Positions 21,396-31,686 are shown, numbered from the stretch's first letter. The stretch is 64,000 bases of DNA from Cycas panzhihuaensis (GCA_023213395.1 CM041465.1:18042001-18106000), one strand, 5' to 3'. The notes: generated by a model from the letters alone, not told the origin. Numbers and translations are program-made.

Positions 21396-21815
21396 CTATG
21401 AGGCCAGATGTTCATATCATCACTAGTAGGCTTTAGAATTAGATCAATTGATGTCTTGTCTTTGCTTGAGGGAGCCAACAGATTTGGATCAATACTCTAT
21501 AGTCTATTCCTTACAAATCCTATATTTCCAAAATGAGGGAAGCAAATGGAAATTCCTTCTTTTATTGGCTTTGGTGGCTTAAAGATCACCTTACTGCTTA
21601 TGAACAATAATTCCTTGCCACGTTCGTTCTTCCATGAGGTGACCTACTTGCCATAGAGAAAGACCTCAGCCTTGGACCCCTTAGGATCCTTCAATTTGAT
21701 TTTCGTAAGTCCATTGATGCCATCCCTCTCCATCTTGACCATTTCATTACTATCAGTCGTTACCAAAATTGGCACAGATTGACAGGATATTGGAACACCA
21801 TTGCACTAGAACTGT
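21396..21815 (-). pseudogene. Captured fragment of glucose-6-phosphate 1-epimerase (apospory-associated protein C family)
   Basis: The - strand reads continuously for about 116 codons from an ATG at 21742. It shows GINGLTKIKLKDPKGSKAEV, LYGK*VTSWKNERGKELLF, SSKVIFKPPKPIK, ICFPHFGN, FVRNRL*SID, SIDLILKPTSDDMNIWPHR. From memory of the family this is the N-terminal half of plant D-hexose-6-phosphate mutarotase, whose consensus has YGGQVTSW, LLF.SSKA.FKPPK.IRGGIPICFPQFGN and ARN..W.ID. The enzyme interconverts alpha and beta glucose-6-phosphate. Only two stops occur, both TAG, at the expected Gln (GGQ) and Trp. About six residues between FGN and F-V-R-N are missing (usual GSLEQHG). The C-terminal half with the catalytic residues is absent. 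Similarity extends weakly upstream to about 21815. On the - strand the homology stops at CCTCATAG|GTAAC, which looks like an exon-intron boundary. Confidence 0.88.
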
Positions 21816-23233
21816 GAAAAGAGGCTAGATGGCCTCAACAGTCCCTAGATCTAGAAACTAGGATCACTCTAGTTCTAGTTGCAGAAATCAAGGTAAAGAG
21901 AAAGCAAAGAGACAAAACATGAATAAAGGAGCAAGAGAAAATGATACCCAATATGTGGAGTTGGAATTGGTCAAACCTCCAAAGAATGAACAGTTTGATT
22001 AGCAAACTAACAGCATAACAATATGGCTCCAACTCTCTTATGAGACAATGAGGAGAGGTCTCATTATATAGAGTGAAATGAGAGACCTAAGGCCTTGGAT
22101 GTTTGACAAGTGTCAAACATCCAAGATACATGCCTTGCATGTAGGACATGTGTCCTTTTGGGCTCTCATGTGAGCAAAAATGCAAAAGGGTCCATTTGAC
22201 CCTTTAGTGACAATGTTGTGTCACTAGAAAGAATGTGGGTGTGCACTTTATCACTTAAGTGATAAGTCACCCCTAAAGTAAAAAGTACACATATTACATG
22301 AAAATAAAAGTACATTATCTTAACATGTAAACATAAGGTTTAACAGGCACTAATAGTCTCCTCTATGAAAAATATGACAGTTCTTCAGGCCTTGTACTTG
22401 AAGGAGAGATCTTAAGAGCTATAAAGACAACACTATGAAAGGAAGCATCAATAATAATGAATGTGGTGGCCTCTAACCAGCATAGGAAGTTCATATACAT
22501 AGTGACTATAGGTTAAGGAACAAGAGTTAGCATCATCATCACCATGAGAGAGAGCACTTCAACATTGTGTTAACATTCTATTGGCTATCATTTTTCCTTA
22601 GATATAAAATGGTAGAACCTCTTTTTTTTTTTGGTACATAAAAGTATAGGCCAATATTGAAGGCCATAAATACAACATATATTTTTTGATTTTTTTCAAT
22701 ATAAGAAGCCATAAAATTGGAGCATCTATTAGTAGAAATAGGACATGACCTTTATCCACCTATAGATCTATAAAAGAATTTTGAAATGGAGTCACTCTTA
22801 GCTTCTAGATAGTGAGAAGCACTCTCTCAATTACTATTAATAGTTCTTATAGTACTCTATCCACTGACATGTAAAGGAGGTAGTTAAATAATAATTGAAT
22901 ATGCACAAAGAATGTGGTGGACTTTCACCTGCATGCAAATTTATTATGGCGCCACATGCGTAGAAGATGTCCACCTAAGTAACTTTAACAGGCTTCAAAT
23001 AGCTTCAAAAAAATTTTAAAATAGGCTTAAAAACAACCTCTTATTAACATCCAAAACAACCCTTCAAAACTTGATAACATTCCTATAACAAAATATGCAT
23101 AAGATGTAACTTCAAATGACCTTTAACTTAACACAGTCACCAAGCGGGCACATCAAAAAATTTATAAGGCTTTAAAAGCTCAAAATCAAGGATAACATGT
23201 ACTAGGGTTTGCAATGGTATCCTCAAGGATTAA
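21816..23233. other. LARD-like element interior, 5' part: non-coding with promoter-like sequence
   Basis: No protein-like frame. On the - strand a CTCTATATAATGAG motif (about 22053-22066) could be a TATA box some 240 bases upstream of the captured gene fragment. It is preceded by a perfect palindrome TGTTTGACA-AG-TGTCAAACA (22097-22116). The stretch could be a second captured promoter or another LTR (it contains TGTTAAACC... near 22342 on the - strand), but no partner is visible. Confidence 0.4.
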
Positions 23234-23251
23234 ACCTTGGGCTTTGTACCA
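23234..23251 (-). promoter_or_regulatory. Primer-binding site of the LARD-like element (initiator Met type)
   Basis: The - strand reads TGGTACAAAGCCCAAGG immediately inside the 5' LTR. It matches the initiator-Met PBS (TGGTATCAGAGCC) with a few changes, as expected for an old copy. Confidence 0.7.
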
Positions 23252-23553
23252 TATTAGAATTAGAAATATAATAATCACATCAAACTCTAATAGTGAGTAA
23301 ATAAATAAAGCAATAAAGTACACAAGGATGAAGTATGTATAACAATAAACATAATGTGTGGAGAATTGGTCAAAACTTAATTATGAATAATAAAGATTAC
23401 ATACTTATAATATAATCTCACCACTAGTGAGAGAACCCCATTGGTCTACTTAGAGGTGGCACACATATCAATGTGGCCCACAACTTTAATATAAAATACA
23501 AGAAATAGAGAGAGTTTCTATAAGGTTAATGTAATTGGGTATTACACCCAATG
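23252..23553 (-). repeat. 5' LTR of the LARD-like element
   Basis: 302 bp partner of 19876-20176. Its terminal dinucleotides have decayed by transitions (TG to TA at the left, CA to TG at the right). Confidence 0.9.
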
Positions 23554-23847
23554 CTGATCTTTCTTTACACTTTATCTTTCGTGTTCATAAAATAAATACT
23601 ATATTGGTTCAGATCTATCCTTTGATTCATACCTCTCTCAAATCTTTTTAGACCACCTTTTATTATGTGAGCTTTGGATAAGGAGGCCTTCCCTAACATA
23701 ATATTATCATCTACGAATTGGTGGTGGATAATATTATCCAACCTAGAGGTAGGTTTGATCCCCTTTATTATACCTTTTCTCCTAGCCTTCTCTATTGCTC
23801 TACTTAATAGCTCTACCATGATAATAAATGAGTAAGGGGATAGGGGG
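23554..23847 (-). pseudogene. LINE ORF2, RT palm segment between two insertions
   Basis: A 98-aa open frame with the LINE RT signature: L-S-P-Y-S-F-I-I-M-V-E-L-L-S-R-A-I (start), then HHQFVDDNIML with the catalytic F-V-D-D at 23706-23717 intact, and MNTKDKV at its end. On the right it stops at the copia A insertion, which falls within the GDPLSP motif. On the left it stops at the LARD-like element, beyond which the LP.VYLGMPL block continues. Confidence 0.88.
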
Positions 23848-24469
23848 TATTGAGAAGACAAGGTCCCAATAACTTGAAACTTCCACCAAGATCTAAACTA
23901 TTTTGCAACTAGTTATAGGAATCGAAACTGAAATTTAACATGCAAATTCTTAAACTAGAGATAATATAATAAAATGAATAAGAAAGCCAAGCATCACATA
24001 TACACTTGATATAACGTGGTAAAACCCTAGCAGTGTGCTAGGAAAACATCCATATAGAAAAGGTATCGATCTTTATTATCAAAGAATGGAGAAATGCACA
24101 CAATCTATAGTAGAATACTCATAACAACAACAACCAATTGCCTAACTCTTCACAGTACATCCAATACATTGAACACCATTAACATAATGAAAAAACACCC
24201 TAAATAGGGCTATATGAGAAAGTCATATAAGACACAAATCTCAACCATAGAATCTAGGATACTTTTAGCGAACAACCCTCATTCTCTTTACAATTTAGTA
24301 TGCTTTTCAGTATTAGCTTTTTGGGTTAGGGGCTATCACCCTCATACCCCCTTGGCCAAGGGGGGATCCCATCCTCCTTGGAACCCCCTAAGGAAGTTTA
24401 GGGAGGAAATCACACTGCCAACCTGTCAAAATTTTAGCCTCCAAAACATTGTTGTCACATTAGCTAACA
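23848..24469 (-). repeat. 3' LTR of copia A
   Basis: 622 bp, ending CTAACA at 24469. It lacks about 27 bases of the GC-rich inverted-repeat block present in the partner at about 28930-29010. It contains the conserved CCTAGCA-GTG-TGCTAGG stem at 24026-24042 and an AATAAA on the - strand near 24076. Confidence 0.93.
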
Positions 24470-24559
24470 ATCTCTACCTTGACAATAATTTACCTGATAC
24501 CTTTCCTGGACCATTCATCGCCTTTTCTGCAAGCTAAGAGAAGTCAAACACCATTTGAA

Positions 24560-25320
24560 CTTCTCTAATAGTAATGGTTTTGTGAAAATATCAGCACAAT
24601 TCTATTTTGTGTTAATCTTCTTAAGTGTCACTCCACCTGCTTCCACAACCTATCTAACAAAATGGCACTTAAGAGCAAAATGCTTTGTCCTACTATGATA
24701 AGCTTGATTTTTTGCTACGTAAATGGCACTTTGACTATTATAAAATACCTTTACCTTTTCTTGTTTTCTTCCAAGCTCAACTAATAGACGCTATAACCAG
24801 ATTGCTTCTTTACAAGCATGTACTACAACAACATATTCAACTTTTATAGTTGATAATGCAATTGTGCTCTATAATTTTGACATCCAACTAATTGGACCAT
24901 TTATAAGAGTGAATACATAACCTGAAGTAGACCTTCTCTTATCTAAATCTCCTGCAAAGTATGAATCAACATATCTACAAACCTTATTACGTGTACCTCC
25001 AAAGGTGATATAATAGTCACTTGTGCCTCTCAAATACTGAAACACTCATTTCACTGCTGCTCAATGTTCCTTTCCTAGATTTGCCATAAACCTACTAACT
25101 ACATCGACTGCATGTGAAATGTCAGGTCTTGTACATACCATGGTATACATGAAACTTTCTACTGCACTGGCATAAGGCACACGAGACATATAATCCTTTT
25201 CTTCTTCATTACTAGGACTCATACTTAAAGAAAGCTTGAAATAGGAAGCCAATGGGATACTCATTGGTTTCATATTTTCCATACCAAACCTAGTTAGCAC
25301 ATTCTCCATATATTTCTACT
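24560..25320 (-). pseudogene. Copia A: end of RT and RNase H
   Basis: The - strand frame 25309-25061 covers the RT-RNase H linker: MENVLTRFGMENMKP...PLASYFKLS, VPYASAVESFMYTMVCTRPDISHAVDVVSRFM. RNase H follows to about 24560 with stops: Y-V-D-S-Y-F-A-G-D (canonical Y-x-D-A-D-x-A-G-D), WMSKLQSTIALSTIK.EY. It would remove RNA template during element replication. Confidence 0.82.
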
Positions 25321-26230
25321 ATGATAACCATAGCTTACCATTTTTCCTGTCTCTATGTATCTCCATACCTAAGATTTATTTTGTAGCTCCTAGATCCTTC
25401 ATATCGAAAGTCCTAACCAATTGAGCCTTTAACTTATTGATTTCGACCATGCTCTTACTTGTAACCAGCATGTCATCAACATACAATACCAAGATAACAA
25501 ATAAGCCATTATCTAAGAATTAAAGTAAACACAATGATCATACTCACTTCTTTTAAAATTTTGGCTCTCCATAAAGGCGTAAAACTTCTTGTACCATTGT
25601 CTGGGTGATTGCTTTAGGCCATACAATGATTTTTTGAGCCTGTAAATAAGTCTTTTCTTACCATCCTATACAAACCCTTCTGACTGATCCATGTAGATCT
25701 CCTCATCTAAATCTCTATGTAGAAAAGTTGTTTTTACATCTAACTACTCCAACTGCAAATCAAAAGAAGCTACCAATGCTAATAGAACTCGAATTGAAAT
25801 AAGTTTGATAACTAGTAAAAAGAAATCATGAAAATCAATACCTACTTTTTGTGTAAAGCATTTAGCCACTAGTCTTTCCTTGTATTTGTCAACCTTTTCA
25901 TGAACATCCTTTTTCTTCTTGAAAACCCACCTGTAACCAACAATCTTCCTACCATGTAGAAGTTCTACCAAGTCCCATGAATTATTTTTTTTCAAAGCAT
26001 CTATCTCTTCCTGCATAGCCCTCTTCCATTTCTCACTATGGATATCATCTACTACTTCCTGATAGTATGTAGATTCATCATCATTAGAAACTAAAGCAAT
26101 AGAAATAGAAGGGTTATACCTATTAGGTGGATGACTAACTTGTATAAATCTTCTAATAGTTAGGGGAGGAGTGTCCACATACTCCTATAAATTTTCTATA
26201 GATTCATCTTCAGAGAGATCTTCTTGCTCT
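25321..26230 (-). pseudogene. Copia A reverse transcriptase
   Basis: The 144-aa frame 26178-25744 has the copia RT start: W..AMQEEIDALKKNNSWDLV, GYRWVFKKKKD, YKERLVAKCFTQK.GIDF. After a short gap the catalytic block VLYVDDMLVTS is intact at about 25460-25490. RT copies genomic element RNA into cDNA. Stops occur, for example near the LDVKTTFLH-like block (about 25735), but the YVDD box is preserved, unlike in C2 and C3. Confidence 0.88.
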
Positions 26231-27227
26231 TCTATTTCCAAAGATGGTTGGGTTTCAAACTTGACCTATTGATGTTCAACTTCCTGCTCTTGTTTCACTT
26301 CAACTTCTACACTGTCTAATTTTAGAAAGGGAGATTCATCAAATACAACATCTCTATTAATAGTGATTTTATGGGAAGTAGGATCCCACAACCTGTATCC
26401 CTTCACACCATCTCTATCACCATAACCAATAAAGACACATCTCTTAGATTTTGGGTCTAACTTTGAATGTTGACTTTTATCAGTTAAGGCATAAGTATCA
26501 CAACCAGTCCATACCTCTTTAGGAATCTTGTAGTCTATTGCAAGTGATGGTGACCTATTTACCAAATAGCAAGTTATTTGAATAACTTTTTCCCATAAGC
26601 CCTACTCCACTCTTGTATTACTTAACATGCTTCTTGCTCTTTCCAAGAGTGTCCTATTCATATGCTCAGCTATGCCATTCTACTATGGAGTATAGCTACT
26701 AGTCTTATGCCTTTCAATCCCAGATTCTCTACAATAGTTCTCAAACTCTAAGGAGTTGAATGTAGCTCCATTGTTAGTTCTTAAATATTTGATTGAATTT
26801 CCAGTGCTCTTCTCAACTAGAGACTTGAACTACTTAAACACATTGAAAACTTTAGATTTCCTTTTTAAAAAGTAGACCCATACCTTTCTGGAATAATCAA
26901 CTATAAATGTAATAAAGTATAATGATCCTCCATAAGATATTATAGGAGTTGGTCCCCACACATCTGAATGTATATAATTCAAAGCACCTTTACTAGTGTG
27001 AGTCCCTACTTTAAACCTGAGTCTACACTACTTCCTAAAAATATAATGTTTACAAAAAGCAAAATATGAAAGTTGTAAGTTAGGAAGTAACTTATGGTTT
27101 ATCAACACCTTAAGTCCTCTCTCACTCATGTGCCCAAGTCTATGATACCATAACTGAGCTAGATCTTCTATAGTCTTTAATGTTGTAGTTGCATGGCTGA
27201 CATCTGTACTTCCCACTAAAATATAAA
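26231..27227 (-). pseudogene. Copia A integrase
   Basis: The pre-integrase zinc region (27216-27028) contains LWYHRLGHMSERGLKVL and a CKHYIFRK block (HHCC-type, one Cys altered). The catalytic core continues to about 26600 with the hallmark TP*QNGIAEHMNRTLLERA at about 26625-26690, in which the first Gln of TPQQNG is TAG. The C-terminal part (26565-26266) includes SLAIDYKIPKEVWTG and CVFIGYGDRDGVKGYRLWDP, a classical copia block. It would insert the cDNA into host DNA. Confidence 0.85.
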
Positions 27228-27231
27228 GGTT

Positions 27232-27618
27232 TTATTTCTTTAAAGCTTTCATAACAACTAAGGTGCCCTTTAACACCTTTAGGACTCCTTCATAACTTGT
27301 GTACTTATAACCACTAGAATCTAGTTCACCTAAGGAAATTAGATTTCGTTTTAGATCAGGTACATGTCTAACTTCAGTTAATGTTCTCACTACACCATCA
27401 AATGTTTTAATTCTGATGCTACCAATGTCCACTATCTTACAAGAAAATCCATTTCCCATAAGCACATCACCACCATCAAGAGGTTGGTATGATGAGAACC
27501 AACTCTTATGTAGATAAATGTGGTGTGAAGCACTCGGATCTAATAACCAATCATGGTGATAATAGGAAACATTATAAGCAACCAAGACATCATCATCCAT
27601 ACCTTGATTTGACTCCAC
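27232..27618 (-). pseudogene. Copia A protease
   Basis: A 128-aa open frame containing WLLDPSASHHI (canonical W-x-x-D-S-G-A-S-x-H; the catalytic Asp is kept but the S-G has become P-S), then MGNG...DIGSIRIKTFDGVVRTL and VRHVPDLKRNLISLGELD. It is the aspartyl protease that separates copia gag and pol products. Confidence 0.87.
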
Positions 27619-27651
27619 TTGATTAGCCTTCTCGGTAGGATCTTCCTTTTT

Positions 27652-28387
27652 CTAAAACTCCTTCCTTTTGTAGAAATCCTTCTTGAGGTGACCTATCTTA
27701 TTATAGTGACAACATCTAAGCTTAATCTTCTTGCCTTTTGACCTTGACTTCGATGTGTGCCTAAAGCTTTGTCCTCTCTCAATTGTTCTACTCCTTACTG
27801 TCATAACTTCTAGTATGGGGGATTCAAGACTAGACTTCCTCCTCACTTCTTTCATCAATAAAGCACTCACAACAGAATCATAGTCTAATTCATCTATAAT
27901 ACTAAAACTAATTGAGGTGATAATATTATCTGAGGATTCTGGTAATAAACATAATAGGGTAACAACCTTGTCCTCATCCTCAATTGTAACATCGATACTA
28001 GCCAACTGATAAATAAGAGTATTAAAAATATTTAAATGGTTAGCAATTTTTGTACCTTCCTTTATTCATAATGAGTACAGTTGGCTCTTCAAGTAGATTC
28101 AATTCATCACTGATTCGGTCATATAAGCCTTCCAATTGGGTCCATAATCCTACTAATATTTTCTCCTCAACATCTACTACGCACAATCGTATTATGCTAA
28201 GAGCCCTTTTGTTTAGATCATCCCATTTGTCATCATCCATCCCTATGGGTTTCTTTGATTTACTTGCAAGAGCTTTGTACAAACCCTGTTGTATTAGAAC
28301 ATCATACGCTTTCAACTTCCACAACTTGAAGTTGTTCTTGCTATTAAATTTCTCCACCTTGAACTTTGCATTCACTAGTTTCGCCAT
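27652..28387 (-). pseudogene. Copia A gag with zinc knuckle
   Basis: The ATG at 28385-28387 starts MAKLVNAKFKVEKFNSKNNF, matching the N-terminus of plant copia gag (...F.G.N(F/Y)..W). The frame runs to 28040, shifts, and resumes at 28005-27652 with the UBN2 region (LLCLLPESSDNII, SALLMKEVRRK) and a zinc knuckle CCHYNKIGHLKKDF, whose last Cys is Phe. It lies 55 bases downstream of the PBS. Confidence 0.87.
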
Positions 28388-28442
28388 TTAGTGTAGAAAA
28401 AGCTGACAGCAAAACCTTCACAAACTCGCTGCAAAAATAAAA

Positions 28443-28456
28443 GTGGCTCTGATACC
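28443..28456 (-). promoter_or_regulatory. Initiator-Met primer-binding site of copia A
   Basis: The - strand reads GGTATCAGAGCCAC, the initiator tRNA-Met complement (TGGTATCAGAGCC) with only the first base changed, 3 bases inside the 5' LTR. Confidence 0.9.
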
Positions 28457-28459
28457 TGT

Positions 28460-29108
28460 TGTTGAGAAGACAAGGTCCTAATAACCTGAAACCACCACCA
28501 AGATCTAAACTATTTTGCAACTAGTTATAGGAATCAAAACTAAAAATTAATACGCAAGTTCTTAAATTATAGATATATAATAAAATAAATAAGAAATCCA
28601 AGCATCACATATGCACCTGATATAATGTGGTAAAACCCTAGCAGTGTGCTAGGAAAACATCCACATAGGAAAGGTATCGATCTTTATTATCAAAGAATGG
28701 AGAAATGTACATAATCTGTAGTAGAATACATATAACCAACCACCCAACTCTTCATAGTACATCTAATACATCGAACACCACCAACATAATGAAAAAACAC
28801 CCTAAATTAAGCTATATGATATAGTCATATAAGACATAAAGCTCAACCATAGAATCTAAGGTATTTTTAGTGAATGACCCCGATTCTCTTTACAATTTAG
28901 TATGCTTTTCAGTGCTAGCTTTTTGGGTCAGGGGCTATCGCCCCTAAACCCCCTCTTTGCGGGGGGTGTTCCAACACCCCCTGCACTCCCTTGATTAAGG
29001 GGGGTTCCCAGCCCCCTTAGAACCCTCCAAGAAATTTTAAAGGGGAAACCGCACTACCAATCTGTCAACATTTTAGCCTCCAAAATATTGTAGTCACATT
29101 GTCTAACA
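28460..29108 (-). repeat. 5' LTR of copia A
   Basis: 649 bp, TGTTGAG...CTAACA. It contains the stem at 28637-28653 and a GC-rich tract with inverted repeats of C5/G6 (about 28948-29010). The TSD GGGGG follows. Confidence 0.94.
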
Positions 29109-30100
29109 GGGGGTCTCCCTGATATAATCCCCTATGCCTAGAGAAGAAACTTGTCAAGATACCACTAATTATAATAGAATATTAGGGCTTGGAAATGCAA
29201 CTAGCCACCTATTCTCTCCATGTATCCCCTAAAACTAAATGCCTATAGACACTCCATAAGACAACCCTATGACACTTGTCATAAGATTTGGAGAGGTCGA
29301 TCTTGATGATTGTCCCTGGGTCCTTCCTCTGATATGCTAAGTAAATCATCTCATGGATAACAATAGTGCCATCTAGGATCTGCCTCCTTTTCATGAACCT
29401 ATCTTGATTGTGAGAAATAGTCGAAGGTAAAATCTTCTTAAGACTATTTTCTAATACCTTAGCCAAATCTTATATTTCATATTATATAAACTAATAGGTC
29501 TAAATTCCTCTATCATCCTCATACCTTCCTTTTTCAGAATCAGCACTAGAAAGGTGGCTTTCCACTCTCCCATAATTTTTTGACTCTCATGGAATTTCCC
29601 CAAGGCCAACATTAGATCCTCCTTAATAATATCCTAGAATTCTTAGAAGAAACATGAGGGGGATCTATTTGGTATAGGTACTTTATCCCTCTTCATACCA
29701 AAAGCTACTCCTTTTATTTCTTCAAGGAAGAAAGGGGCCTTTAAAATCCTATTCTACTCGTCATTCATTAACTTTGGGATGAGATTTAAAAACTCCCTTC
29801 TAGTCCTAATGTCTTGACATCCAAGCTCCTCAAATAAAATTTTAAAACACTCCACTGCAATATTCTTGAGCTATGTCTCCTCGCTAGTTTCTAGTCCTCT
29901 ATTACATAACTTATTTATTTGATTGCAGGCCCTTTGCTTTAGTGTCATCATGTGGAAGAACTTTACATTCTTGTCCCCCTCCATTAGCTAGAGGGGCCTC
30001 AACTTCTACTTCTAGAAAAGCTCTTCTTTGACCATGGTTTCCTCAAATTTCCTATGAATATTTCTCTTGGATTGGTCTAGAATCGATGATCTACCTCTAT
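29109..30100 (-). pseudogene. LINE ORF2, reverse transcriptase fingers and palm start
   Basis: The frame 29466-29209 carries RT motifs of L1-type elements: a variant of NQ.xF...RQILDGTIVIHEM (usual Q-x-G-F-V-x-G-R-x-I-x-D-N-I) and KIDLSKSYDK with the first catalytic Asp (usual K-x-D-x-x-K-A-Y-D). Upstream, broken frames to about 30100 are consistent with the RT N-terminal extension. The motif GDPLSP is split by copia A between 29113 and 23843. Confidence 0.82.
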
Positions 30101-31045
30101 CCTAGATTCTCACTTCTATGTCTTTTAGCTCTGCTACTATCTAATTCTTAATTTTATAAATGTTTCCATGGACCATTTTATTCCATTCTTTGACTTGCCT
30201 CTTCACCCAATTTAGTTTTCTAGAGAACCTATATATAGCACATCCCTTAATCAAGAGCTTCCACTACTTAATAATCATATCCCTAAGATCTGGGTGCTTT
30301 GTCCATATTAGTTCAAACCTAAAAGGAACACTCCTATGTCTCTTAGTAGTATTAAAGTCTAATAGTAATGGAGAATGGTCTGATGCCATCTTAGGAAGAG
30401 CTTCCAACTTGATGTCATTAGTTTATCATAATCCTGTCCAGCCTAACTTGAATATGATGAGCCCCCAATCTTCCTATTGGACTAGGTGTATTTAACACCT
30501 CTAAGGAAGACATCGATCAGACCCACTTTTTGGATAAAATCTCCCAAGTCCATCATACTCTTTGTCCACCCCTCCTATCCCCCTTTCTTCTCTCCAAGAG
30601 ATAGGGTAGTATTAAAATCCCTAGCCACCAACTAAGGGCCTTGCCAATCTTTATGATACTTTAGGATTTTATCCTAGAGGACTTTTCTACCATCTATGAA
30701 AGTAGGAGCATATATGTTTATAGCTATCCATTTAAAATTGGTCCTTCTACATTTAAGCCATATAGAGATAAATTGGTTTTCTAGAATACATACCTCATCT
30801 TGCCATTCTTTTGGGTTCCATAATATAGCTAGCCCCCCAAATCCCTAGTGGGCTCCCTTCACTACCATCTCTACTTTCCTCTAGATCTTATTTTTTACCT
30901 CATACTAAAGTTCAGTTCTAGTTTAGTTTCTTAGAGCATGATTATGTCCAAGTCTAATCTCAAACATATATATTTTAATAATCTCTATTTTGAAGGGGAA
31001 TTTATACCCTAAATATTCCATGATGCCAACTTCATCTTTTACTTC
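30101..31045 (-). pseudogene. LINE ORF2, apurinic-type endonuclease domain
   Basis: On the - strand the start block W-N-I-x-G-(I/L)-N-S-P lies at about 31000-31020. A GDFN-like catalytic block reads LVARDFNTTL at about 30605-30635, and SDHSPLLLDF at about 30350-30390 supplies the catalytic Asp/His of the EEP nuclease fold. This enzyme nicks target DNA to prime LINE reverse transcription. There are several in-frame stops. Confidence 0.82.
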
Positions 31046-31565
31046 TTAGTCTCAGTCCCTCTCCCCCTCCGTCCCTTTGGCTATGATGACTCCCCTTATC
31101 AACTTAGGTAGTTGCCTCCCTCTCCCTAATCATATTTAGGGTAGGTCTTCCTATCTTCTTTTCTCCTCCTAGATCTGGGCCTCTATGCAATCCTCCAACT
31201 CTCTACTCCTCATGAGTATCACTTTTAAGTTCTTTTCAAAATCTATCTTCCATTCCTAGCCTCCCCTAGCTCCCTTATCCTTTAAGCATCATATTATCCC
31301 TTTCCAAATCCTCTCCCACTCTTTGACTCTCTATCTTCTCTTATTGAGGCTCTTGGTCACTTGCTACGAATCTCTCTTCCTAATGGTGTTCCTATCCTTC
31401 CTCGAAAAGGGAATCACCAACTTCTAGAATGATATCCTTAGCATCATCCTCCAACCCTGCCGTCTCCCTTAGGATATTGGAGATCCTATTAGGATCTTGT
31501 ATTTTCTCACCCTCCTTCCCCCTTAACCTCTTCCTTCTTCATCTCCCTAGGGTAGTTCTGGTGGA
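31046..31565 (-). pseudogene. LINE 5' end, truncated leader/ORF1 remnant
   Basis: Charged, Glu/Arg/Lys-rich broken frames precede the endonuclease. No gag-like or zinc-knuckle ORF1 domain is recognisable in about 520 bp. The left boundary of the element is defined by the 13-bp TSD at 31566-31578. Confidence 0.55.
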
Positions 31566-31686
31566 GGTGAATCCTCTAATTCATTAGAATATTTCTTTTA
31601 ATTTTTAGGCTTAAACTAATACTTTACTTTTTAAACTCCTTATTTTTAGGGAGAAGTACAGGATATGGATATGGTTGAAATCATTC
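31566..31686 (+). pseudogene. Gypsy G1 spacer between LINE and G2 insertions
   Basis: 121 bases of G1 polyprotein linker between protease and RT, starting with the LINE TSD and ending with the G2 TSD CATTC (31682-31686). It joins to 48725 once G2 is removed. It is too short and degraded to show a domain. Confidence 0.6.

Larger units (their letters stand above)
19876..23553 (-). mobile_element. LARD-like non-autonomous LTR element carrying a captured host gene fragment
   Basis: A 3.7 kb element inserted in the LINE. LTRs are 19876-20176 (301 bp, TGTTAG...CCCAACA) and 23252-23553 (302 bp, ends decayed to TATTAG...CCCAATG). The TSD is TTGAT/CTGAT (19871-19875, 23554-23558). The - strand orientation is set by an initiator-Met-like PBS (23234-23251) and a polypurine tract (20177-20187). 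No gag, protease, RT or integrase is recognisable in the 3.1 kb interior, so it is non-autonomous. The only protein-like content is the glucose-6-phosphate 1-epimerase fragment at 21396-21815. Confidence 0.88.
23848..29108 (-). mobile_element. Nearly complete Ty1/copia element 'A'
   Basis: A 5.26 kb element with LTRs 23848-24469 and 28460-29108 (terminal TGTTGAG...CTAACA; the left start decayed to TATTGAG). The 5-bp TSD is GGGGG (23843-23847, 29109-29113). All parts are in canonical copia order on the - strand: PBS, gag with zinc knuckle, protease, integrase, RT, RNase H, polypurine tract. It sits inside the LINE RT. Damage is limited to scattered stops and shifts. The same LTR family occurs at 1-613 and 62884-63509. 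Confidence 0.95.
17718..31565 (-). mobile_element. L1-type LINE, interrupted by two younger LTR elements
   Basis: A non-LTR retrotransposon on the - strand, in three pieces: 29109-31565 (endonuclease, RT start), 23554-23847 (RT palm) and 17718-19875 (RT end, zinc-binding region, RNase H, 3' UTR with short A-rich tail). Removing the LARD-like and copia A insertions leaves about 4.9 kb. The TSD is 13 bp with one mismatch. The leader before the endonuclease is only about 520 bp, too short for a full ORF1, so the copy is probably 5'-truncated. Such elements nick the target and reverse-transcribe their RNA in place. Confidence 0.88.

Noticed and set aside
21835-22032. 65-aa - strand ORF upstream of the epimerase fragment as its N-terminal extension
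   Set aside because: Hydrophobic, stop-separated from the epimerase frame and without resemblance to the enzyme's N-terminus.
24214-24537. 107-aa + strand ORF
   Set aside because: It lies within and just past the copia A LTR; similar chance frames occur in the other LTR-A copy at 63241-63477.
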